Source of the DNA: Wocania arenilitoris
GTDB lineage: Bacteria; Bacteroidota; Bacteroidia; Flavobacteriales; Flavobacteriaceae
Assembly: GCF_021728535.1 (NCBI RefSeq)
Contig: NZ_JAKKDU010000002.1
Coordinates: 233,815-297,814, forward strand
Reading direction: 5' to 3'
Length of the DNA: 64,000 nt
Below the pieces are notes generated by a model. It was not told the DNA's origin. It was given only the letters and a program-made list of their open reading frames with translations, and searched no databases. How positions within the stretch are numbered: the first letter of the stretch is position 1; the number at the start of each line of letters is the position of its first letter. Positions 53,402 through 60,852 of this stretch are shown in pieces. The translations under genes were made by a program, and so were the position numbers.

Positions 53402-54528
53402 TATTTCTCGATATTAAATTTATATATGCAAACTGAATGGTATTCCTCATTTGGTGTAAGCACTGTTGAGGGAAAATTATTATGATTTGGGCTATCCGGG
53501 AAATGCTGAGTCTCTAAACAAAATGCAGTTCTGTAGTTGTATTTTTTTCCTAATTTTCCTATATCATCTCCATTCAGGAAATTTCCCCCGTAAAATTGCA
53601 ATCCTGGTTCATTCGTATACACCTCTATGGTTCTGCCCGATTGAGGTTCTGATATCTTTGCTGCAAGGTTCAACCCTTTGTCCGTCTTATTCAGCACCCA
53701 GTTATGATCGTAACCAAACCCATACTCTAATTGCTTATAATCATGATTAAGCCTTTCCCCGATAGCAATTGCTTCAGTGAAATCCATGGGAGTATTATTC
53801 ACCGATAAAATCTCTCCGGTTGGTATTAGCCCTTGTTTTACAGGTGTATAATTATCAGCATTAATCATTAAATGATGGTCATTTATACTTCCGTTACCTG
53901 CTCCGTGTAAATTAAAGAAGCTGTGGTGAGTAAGGTTTACAACCGTTGGTTTATCTGTTGTTGCCCAATATTCAATTTTTAATTCATTGTTATCAGTTAG
54001 TGTGTAGCTTACCTTAACCTTTAAGTTTCCGGGATATCCTTCTTCCATATCTTTAGAAAGATAGGTCAATCTCAATGTTTGGTCATTTAACTGCTCAGTA
54101 TTCCAAACCACATTATTAAACCCTTTAATACCTCCATGCAAATGGTTAGTTTCGTTATTGGTTGCTAACGAATACTCCTGATCATTCAATTTAAACTTTC
54201 CTTGATTTATTCTATTACCATAGCGCCCAATAAGAGCTCCAAAATAAATTTCATTACTATTTAAATAACCATCAATTGTTTCGTACCCTAAAACAATATC
54301 TTCCAATTGTCCCTCCTTATCAGGTACCCATAGCGAAACTACGCGACCACCGTAATTGGTAACTTGCGAAACTATACCATCTTTGTTTTTTAACGTAAAT
54401 AGTTTTACTTGTTTCCCATCGATAATTTCATTGAAATTTCCCTCAGGAATTAACACCATGCTGTTTGGCTTATTTGTGCATGCAAAGCATAGAATCCCAA
54501 ATACAAATAATACTACTAGATTTCTCAT
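53401..54528 (-). CDS. galM: Aldose 1-epimerase lipoprotein
   Basis: 375 aa with a lipoprotein signal and lipobox CFAC (C17). A GalM-type beta-sandwich that interconverts alpha and beta anomers of sugars such as galactose or xylose. RYGNRINQGKF near 100, LHGGIKGFNNVVW near 128, LTHHSFFNLHGAGNG with the catalytic His region near 195, and GLQFYGGNFL near 310 with a Glu further on are typical. Export as a lipoprotein fits handling of sugars released by the neighbouring glycosidases. Confidence 0.9.
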   Translation of the reverse strand: MRNLVVLFVFGILCFACTNKPNSMVLIPEGNFNEIIDGKQVKLFTLKNKDGIVSQVTNYGGRVVSLWVPDKEGQLEDIVLGYETIDGYLNSNEIYFGALIGRYGNRINQGKFKLNDQEYSLATNNETNHLHGGIKGFNNVVWNTEQLNDQTLRLTYLSKDMEEGYPGNLKVKVSYTLTDNNELKIEYWATTDKPTVVNLTHHSFFNLHGAGNGSINDHHLMINADNYTPVKQGLIPTGEILSVNNTPMDFTEAIAIGERLNHDYKQLEYGFGYDHNWVLNKTDKGLNLAAKISEPQSGRTIEVYTNEPGLQFYGGNFLNGDDIGKLGKKYNYRTAFCLETQHFPDSPNHNNFPSTVLTPNEEYHSVCIYKFNIEK

Positions 54529-54572
54529 ATTTCTTTATATGTAATTTTACAAAATTTTAAGAGTTAAAAAAA

Positions 54573-55973
54573 TTACTTTTTACTTCTTAAATTATCAATA
54601 ACTTCCTGCTGTAATTTAATGGCTATACCGGTTGACAGGTGTTTGGTTTCAGGCATTTCTGATTTCCAGCTATCAAATGCATTATTCATTTTTTTCAACT
54701 TACCCTTTTTTTTCTTACTAATATTTGTTGTCTCGCCAACATCATTTTTTAGGTTAAATAGAAACTTTTCTTGTCCATCGATTTTGATAAATTTATAATC
54801 ATCCCAACGCAATGCTTCCTGAAAGTGCCCCTGGGTCCAATAAAGAAAATCATGTGGTTTAGATTTCTTCTCATTGAGCAAATAAGGCAGCAGGTTTTTC
54901 GAGTCAATCTTCTTATCTGTCTTATGAGATATTCCTGCCAGTTCTGTTGCCGTAGAAAAAACATCAAAACTCATAACCAAATGTTTATAAATCTGTGGTT
55001 GAATTTTCCCTTTCCAGTACACCACATAAGGAACATGAATCCCTCCTTCTAAAACAGTTCCTTTCATTCCACTAAAGGGTTTATTATCCGACCATGTACC
55101 AGGAGTACCACCATTATCGCTCATAAAGAACACAAGTGTATTTTCCTCAATCTTCAACATTTCTAACAGAGACATTATAGCCCCAACACCGTCGTCCAAT
55201 GCCGTAATCATAGCTGCATAGATTCGTCTTTTTTTATCGGCAATGTTAGAAACCCTATCTAAATATTCCTGAGGTGCTTGAAGAGGAGTATGTGGAGCAT
55301 TATACGAAAGATAAAGAAAGAAAGGCTGCTCTGCATTTCTTTCTATAAAATCTAAAGCATAATCAGTTAAATCATCTGTTAGATAATTGTCAAAGCTTTT
55401 TCTCTTACCATTTTCTTCAATTAAAGCCGTATATGAATGATCGTTATTGACTTTAGGGTCGCATTGATAATAATGATGTCCACCTCCGGTAAATCCATAA
55501 AATTTATCAAAACCTTTATGTACTGGATGTTGGTTCTTCATTACCCCAAGATGCCATTTCCCAACTAAGGCACTGGTATAACCCGCCTGTTTCAACACTT
55601 TAGGAAGTATTTCTTCCGATTCAGGTAGTCCTAAATTGTGAAAACGTTGGCTCGGGTTTTCTTGAAAACCAAAGCGATGCTGATATCTACCCGTCATTAT
55701 TCCAGCTCTTGTTGGAGCGCAAAAAGAATGGGAAGCATAAGCATTAGTACAAATAGCACCACCCTCAGCCAACTTATCAATGTTTGGGGTTTTAAAATCA
55801 GCACAGCCATTAAATCCCACATCTTTGTAACCTAAATCGTCTGCAAGAATTAATATAACATTTGGCTTTTCACTTTTTGCCTCATTGTTTTGGCTAAATA
55901 CATTGATACTTATGTTTAGTAAAAAAATAGATATACTTAATCTGAGTTTCAATTTAAAAATTTTGTTTATCAT
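54573..55973 (-). CDS. Secreted sulfatase (S1 family)
   Basis: 466 aa with an N-terminal signal peptide (cleavage near FSQ at 28). The formylglycine motif CAPTR (C85 to R89, in the C-x-P-x-R form) is intact, so the cysteine would be oxidised by a formylglycine-generating enzyme encoded elsewhere. Metal ligands are in LILADDLGYKD near 41-51 and FFMSDNGG near 265. It would remove sulfate from a polysaccharide. Subfamily cannot be assigned by eye. It leads the three-gene set with galM and the GH-A glycosidase, 44 nt before galM. Confidence 0.92.
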   Translation of the reverse strand: MINKIFKLKLRLSISIFLLNISINVFSQNNEAKSEKPNVILILADDLGYKDVGFNGCADFKTPNIDKLAEGGAICTNAYASHSFCAPTRAGIMTGRYQHRFGFQENPSQRFHNLGLPESEEILPKVLKQAGYTSALVGKWHLGVMKNQHPVHKGFDKFYGFTGGGHHYYQCDPKVNNDHSYTALIEENGKRKSFDNYLTDDLTDYALDFIERNAEQPFFLYLSYNAPHTPLQAPQEYLDRVSNIADKKRRIYAAMITALDDGVGAIMSLLEMLKIEENTLVFFMSDNGGTPGTWSDNKPFSGMKGTVLEGGIHVPYVVYWKGKIQPQIYKHLVMSFDVFSTATELAGISHKTDKKIDSKNLLPYLLNEKKSKPHDFLYWTQGHFQEALRWDDYKFIKIDGQEKFLFNLKNDVGETTNISKKKKGKLKKMNNAFDSWKSEMPETKHLSTGIAIKLQQEVIDNLRSKK

Positions 55974-56068
55974 CAGTTTTGTATTAATTTAACATGCAGG
56001 GAACTTAGTATATTAGATCCCATCTAATTCTTGTACTTATAGTTTTCTCTCTATTAACATATTCCGGA

Positions 56069-56205
56069 CGCCACAACGGTAAATTGTATGAGTAGTGGCA
56101 GATTGCGTGGTAATTCCCTATCAAACCGCTACGCAGTTTGAGCGGATTACAAACCTTGATATTTAGTACTTTGCCTGCTACTACTTATACAAAATGTTAT
56201 CTGTC
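56069..56205 (-). repeat. attC-like imperfect palindrome A
   Basis: 137 bp in the gap after the 873-aa gene. The two 18-bp arms (56084-56101 and 56175-56192) match at 16 of 18 positions. The left boundary, read on the minus strand, is AGATAAC, 6 nt after the stop codon region, and the right boundary is GTTGTGG. The invariant AAC and GTT of integron attC sites are present, but the full GTTRRRY is not. Internal words ATTCC(C)TATCA and CTTGA(T)ATTTA recur in element B, so the two elements are related. Confidence 0.65.
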
Positions 56206-56211
56206 GTTCTT

Positions 56212-58833
56212 TTATGGTTCCAGAATTAATCCACATAATATTGGTTTCCCTTTCTGAGAGGTAAATTTAATTACAGGATTTGCCGTGCCGTCAAATTTAA
56301 TACTAATTTTCTTAATAGTAAACTTATTAATTAATACATCCTTAATTAAACCATTAATATCGACCTTTATGCTACTTATTGCTCCCTCTGATGCGAGTAA
56401 TAACTTCAAGTCATATTCTCCTGCAATTAGTTTTTCTCTGCCACTTAAAGGATTAAGAGTAATATTTGTATTAGCATCGAGTAAAATGCCTTTTTCAAAT
56501 AATTCACCATACTCTGCACCCTTAACTGAATTTTCAACTACTGTTTTCCCTGTTTCTTTTTCACCTAATACTTTCCAATAGTTCTTATCAGAATCAATAA
56601 AATAGGTTTTTGTACCTGCTAGTTGAGCTAGTTCTTCGTGTGATGTATTGCTAAAGTTGATGCGTATATCTTCTTCCTGCACCAATTGCTTCATAGATAA
56701 AAATCGTGGCAACCATCGTAAGCCCATTGAAAAAAGAAGCCCTTGTTCTCCAGCAGTAATTTGCCCAAATTGAATGGTTCTAGCATATTGCTCAAGAACA
56801 GTATCTGGTTGAAATTGATTAGCAATAGACCTTGCAGAATTAAAATCTTTGGCTTCAAACTTTTCTCTAAAACTCAGGAATATACTCTGTTGCTCGAAAA
56901 ATATCTTTACAAATTTTTCATAATTTACAAAAAACAAATAGTTCTCTTTGGCGTCTGCGGTAAACTCTTCAATATTTGTCTTGTTCAGTAAATCTAGTCT
57001 CTCATCGCATTGCCTTATTACTTTTTGTGCATCATCAAATTTCTTATTTTGATGGACATCAATAAAATATGGATTTGTTTCACGACCAAATGCAGGCATG
57101 TCATTTACAAAAAGTTTCATATATGAGGCCATCACCGCGCTATTTGCTTCACCAAACCATTTTTCACTATAAAAATCTATAGTCTTTTCTATTGATTGGT
57201 TTTGTGTGTTCAACATGACTTGTTTGGAATGATGTAGGAAAAAAATGTCGAACGGTCTAGTCATCCAATGAATCACTCCAAACCCATCTGATTTAAGCTG
57301 AATCAAGGTATTATTAAAATTCTCAAATGAAGGTAATGGTGGCCCGATGTAAGCACCGTCATCATGGTGGGGCCAGATAATGGGAATTATCTTACCTGGT
57401 TTGCTCCATTTTGATATATCATCAATCATGGATTGATTATGCAAATGCATTTCTCCTCTGATTATTTCAGAATCTAATATATAAATGGTGGCGGAATCTG
57501 GATAAAACTCATTCATTGCAGGTAACGAAGGCCAGCGCCATGTGCCAAAGGCTACTGATATGTCATCTCTTTTTAGTTCGGTAAAAGCTTTATGGTAGGC
57601 GTAAGCCAACTTAGCCTGTGAAAAAGCTCCAACCGATTGTTTCATTTCTTTTATTTTTGGATTCTCATCTAATTTTGCAAAATATTCTTTTTGCCATTCC
57701 TCCGGAATTTCGCTGTATTTTAACTCGTCCCAAACGGAACCATCAGAGCGTCTCCACAATACAAATTTATCGACTTGAGGATATAATTTAAGCAGAGCAG
57801 CAGCTTGGGTTTTATAATAATCATATCCTTCGGGGCGATCTGGACGCGGCAACCAAACATCGCCAGGCTTTTCTCCCATCCAAAGAATCCCTTTATGATT
57901 TACCATGAATTTATCAGTTTCTGGAATAGTGGCAACCATTTCCTGAGGGATTGCAGCTACCATGTCAAAATCAAGTGCAAAATTTACTTTAACACCTCTA
58001 TCTTCTGCATGCTGAAAAACACGACTCATTAATTGCTGTATTGCTTCAACTCTCTCTTCATCGGGAACAATTCCAGCCTTGCTGCCGAAAATAGGTGAAC
58101 TAAAGACATCTCCTCCCGGAAGCCTTCTTACATCATTCACATGTTCAGTTGACCAATCTCTACCTTTTGCTGAAGTTGTTAGGTAACCTACAGGTTTTTT
58201 AAATCCGTTATACTCAAATGTGAACATTGGATTATTGGCATAAGCATGAACCATAATGGTGTTATAACCCATTTTCTGAGACTGGTTTATCCACATTACC
58301 CAATTCTCGAAATTCCATGCGGTACAACCACTTAGAAAGTTGTGCCAGTTAAACACAGTTCTTTCCTTTACCAATGGTTCGTTAACCATGTCCCATTCGT
58401 CAAAATTGAATTTTTCTTTTAGTGAAGGAGCGTAGTCGCCACTGAACAAAAATGAATACCCCATTTTTTCCAATAACCCATAAACACCATATAAGAGCCC
58501 CATACTGCCAGCGGAGGTAATAACGCCTGTGTTGTCATTTTTACGATGAATCGAAAACCCTTCACTACTTGATGGAATAGCAGATTCAGGCCATAGGTCT
58601 TTTGGTAGTTTTTCCGTTGTACCTATGTATATATTCTTTTTCTTTTTTGAAGCAGTTACTACTGGAAACTCATGGTTTGGATAAATAGTGTGCAGATATT
58701 TACTCAATTCGTTAGCTGCCAGCTCTTCAATATTATCAGCATTTACTGGAATAACAATGTCAATTGTCTGCATCTGATTTGTACAGCTAGTAAGAAAGAT
58801 TATTAACAGAACTAAAATTGGTATGCTTTTCAT
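56212..58833 (-). CDS. Unclassified glycosidase-like lipoprotein with GH67N-like domain
   Basis: 873 aa with lipobox LTSC (C17). Residues about 20-140 resemble the GH67 N-terminal (GH20b-like) domain: ANELSKYLHTIYPNHEFPVV, IYIGTTEKLP, and EGFSIHRKND...SAGSMGLLYGVYGLLEKMGY. The middle (about 160-560) looks like a TIM barrel with WHNFLSGCTAWNF, YNTIMVHAYANNP, FALDFDMVAA, VLWRRSDGS and IWPHHDDGAY. The C-terminal 250 residues are helical, then beta-rich. I cannot place it in a characterised GH family; GH67/GH115-like or a new family are options. It is flanked by two attC-like elements. Confidence 0.7.
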   Translation of the reverse strand: MKSIPILVLLIIFLTSCTNQMQTIDIVIPVNADNIEELAANELSKYLHTIYPNHEFPVVTASKKKKNIYIGTTEKLPKDLWPESAIPSSSEGFSIHRKNDNTGVITSAGSMGLLYGVYGLLEKMGYSFLFSGDYAPSLKEKFNFDEWDMVNEPLVKERTVFNWHNFLSGCTAWNFENWVMWINQSQKMGYNTIMVHAYANNPMFTFEYNGFKKPVGYLTTSAKGRDWSTEHVNDVRRLPGGDVFSSPIFGSKAGIVPDEERVEAIQQLMSRVFQHAEDRGVKVNFALDFDMVAAIPQEMVATIPETDKFMVNHKGILWMGEKPGDVWLPRPDRPEGYDYYKTQAAALLKLYPQVDKFVLWRRSDGSVWDELKYSEIPEEWQKEYFAKLDENPKIKEMKQSVGAFSQAKLAYAYHKAFTELKRDDISVAFGTWRWPSLPAMNEFYPDSATIYILDSEIIRGEMHLHNQSMIDDISKWSKPGKIIPIIWPHHDDGAYIGPPLPSFENFNNTLIQLKSDGFGVIHWMTRPFDIFFLHHSKQVMLNTQNQSIEKTIDFYSEKWFGEANSAVMASYMKLFVNDMPAFGRETNPYFIDVHQNKKFDDAQKVIRQCDERLDLLNKTNIEEFTADAKENYLFFVNYEKFVKIFFEQQSIFLSFREKFEAKDFNSARSIANQFQPDTVLEQYARTIQFGQITAGEQGLLFSMGLRWLPRFLSMKQLVQEEDIRINFSNTSHEELAQLAGTKTYFIDSDKNYWKVLGEKETGKTVVENSVKGAEYGELFEKGILLDANTNITLNPLSGREKLIAGEYDLKLLLASEGAISSIKVDINGLIKDVLINKFTIKKISIKFDGTANPVIKFTSQKGKPILCGLILEP

Positions 58834-58885
58834 TTGGTTGTCTTTTTTATTTTCATTGATTTATCGAAGAGTATATCTGCAAAAT

Positions 58886-59028
58886 GACAGATAACGGTTA
58901 GTGTAAGAATAGTAGCCGATTGTAAGCCTCATTCCTATCAGGTTACAAAAAAATTGGATCGGGCTACAATCCTTGAATTTACCCCCCCCCGAATCGGCTA
59001 TTATTTTACACATTGCATTGTTGTACGC
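58886..59028 (-). repeat. attC-like imperfect palindrome B
   Basis: 143 bp between GH51 and the 873-aa gene. Arms of 21 and 20 bp (58901-58921 and 58992-59011) pair with one indel and few mismatches. On the minus strand the left boundary is GTACAAC and the right boundary GTTATCT. A run of nine C sits at 58982-58990. The short open frame covering 58861-59124 lies inside this element and is not a gene. The 310-nt gap 58834-59143 holds nothing else that I recognise. Confidence 0.65.
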
Positions 59029-59143
59029 TGGCGTTCTCCTATTAGAAATTCTAGCTTCAAAAACCATTTCGAAAAACGACTGGCAATTTTTAACAATAAA
59101 TACATGTTTGGTACCGAACAACAAATTACTATTTAAACTAAAC

Positions 59144-60670
59144 TTATTGTAGCTGAACCAAAATTGCAGAATGCGCAGGAACTTCGATTTTCAATTCTCC
59201 ATTCTTTGTTTTCCCAACCGTAAAATCTGAAATATAAACTTTCTCCTCTTTGCCAAAGTCGTTAAAATCTGTAATTTCTTTACCGGCAACTATTTTTCCG
59301 CTTACTGATTTGAAATCGTTTCTGAGCTGACAGTCAATAGGAATTTCCTTATTGGGATTTGCATTAGTTATGGTAATACTTACTATGCCATCTTTTTCCG
59401 AAGCGGAGGCAGTTAAAGCCGGGATAGACTCACCCTTGTACTCATAGTTTTCAGTTTCTAAGTCGATAGGAATAAGATTGGCATCCTGGTGAACATTGTA
59501 CATTTTAAATATATGGTAGGTAGGGGTTTTAACCATTTCATGACCCTTAGTCAGAATAACCGATTGCAGTACGTTCACAATCTGCGCAATATTTGCCATA
59601 CTTATGCGGTCAGCATGGTTGTTAAAAATATTTAGGTTAATGCCGGCAACTAAAGCGTCTCGGACAGTATTCTGTTGTTGTAGAAAGCCTTCCTTAGTTC
59701 CTGGCAATTTATCGTACCATGTACCCCATTCATCAACAATTAATTTCATCTTTCCTTCCGGGTCGTATTTGTCCATAATTGCCAGATGTTTCTTTATGAA
59801 ATCTTCAACATACATGGTATTGCGCAGTGTTGCAAACCACATATCTTCCTTGAATTCAGTTGAAGAACCTTTGCTCCCCCAGTCACCGGTTGGCAATGTA
59901 TAATAATGCAAAGAAACTCCCTGGGCAAGGTGTGTTTTACCTTCCAATCCCTTGAGAATAGACTCCGTCCATTTGGTATCACCACCGGATGGACCACATA
60001 TTACTTTATGATAATTGTTGCTACGTATATATGATGAGTAATTCCTGTAAATATTTGCATAGTAATCGGGAGCCATGTCTCCGCCGCATCCCCAGTTTTC
60101 GTTACCAATCCCCCAGTATTTAACATTCCAGGGATTTTTACGCCCGTTTTTCTTACGCAAATCAGTCATTGGACTTTTGTTACTCGAAGTAATGTATTCT
60201 ACCCATTCAACAGCTTCCTGAACGGTTCCCGAACCAACATTGATGCTCAGATACGGTTCGGTACCTACTAATTCACAGAAGTTTAAAAATTCATGGGTGC
60301 CAAAACTATTATCTTCGGTAACACCACCCCAAAACACATTTACTATTGAGGGGCGATCTTCTTTAGGGCCTATACCGTCTTTCCAGTGGTAAGTGTCTGC
60401 AAAACAACCTCCGGGCCATCGCAATACAGGAACTTTTAATTCTTTAAAAGCTTCTACCACATCCTTTCTATATCCATTAATGTTAGGAATATCCGAATCT
60501 TCACCAACATATATACCTTCATAAATGCAAGTTCCCAGATGCTCGGAGAAATGGCCGTAAATTTCTTTGTTAATTTTTACGGTTAATGTATCCGGTTTCA
60601 GTTCCAGGGTGTTTTGAGCGGAAAGGCTCACTGTCAATAAAAGGCTAATAATTAAAATCGTTGTTTTCAT
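59144..60670 (-). CDS. GH51 alpha-L-arabinofuranosidase
   Basis: 508 aa with a signal peptide (cleavage near SLSAQ at 19). The catalytic acid/base is in WGIGNENWG (E191) and the nucleophile in IVDEWGTW (E314). The N-terminal IYGHFSEHLG and LRWPGGCFADTYHW are GH51 signatures, and a C-terminal beta domain follows (about 390-508). It releases terminal arabinofuranose from arabinans, arabinoxylans or arabinogalactans. The gene is 115 nt upstream of palindrome B and 50 nt after palindrome D. Confidence 0.95.
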   Translation of the reverse strand: MKTTILIISLLLTVSLSAQNTLELKPDTLTVKINKEIYGHFSEHLGTCIYEGIYVGEDSDIPNINGYRKDVVEAFKELKVPVLRWPGGCFADTYHWKDGIGPKEDRPSIVNVFWGGVTEDNSFGTHEFLNFCELVGTEPYLSINVGSGTVQEAVEWVEYITSSNKSPMTDLRKKNGRKNPWNVKYWGIGNENWGCGGDMAPDYYANIYRNYSSYIRSNNYHKVICGPSGGDTKWTESILKGLEGKTHLAQGVSLHYYTLPTGDWGSKGSSTEFKEDMWFATLRNTMYVEDFIKKHLAIMDKYDPEGKMKLIVDEWGTWYDKLPGTKEGFLQQQNTVRDALVAGINLNIFNNHADRISMANIAQIVNVLQSVILTKGHEMVKTPTYHIFKMYNVHQDANLIPIDLETENYEYKGESIPALTASASEKDGIVSITITNANPNKEIPIDCQLRNDFKSVSGKIVAGKEITDFNDFGKEEKVYISDFTVGKTKNGELKIEVPAHSAILVQLQ

Positions 60671-60720
60671 TATTCCGGCTTTGCATGTTTTCTTTTAGTC
60701 CAACTTGGATATGTTCCATT

Positions 60721-60852
60721 GCGCTTAACGGTTTGAATATGGTGCGTTTGGCATTTCAACGCTCCAAACTTTCAATTTATTACTATTTTCTTTATTACTA
60801 TCATCTACATATTTAGCACAATCTGCCAAATGCACTATATTTTTTGTTAGCG
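60721..60852 (-). repeat. attC-like imperfect palindrome D
   Basis: 132 bp between GH89 and GH51. Arms of 18 bp (60736-60753 and 60824-60841) match at 16 of 18 positions. On the minus strand the left boundary GCTAAC contains the TAA stop of the GH89 gene, as is common for integron cassettes, and the right boundary is GTTAAGC, an exact match to GTTRRRY. The plus-strand complement GCTTAAC matches RYYYAAC. Confidence 0.7.

Noticed and set aside
58861..59124. Open frame of 87 codons as a gene
   Set aside because: It lies across attC-like palindrome B, has no recognisable family and no start context.
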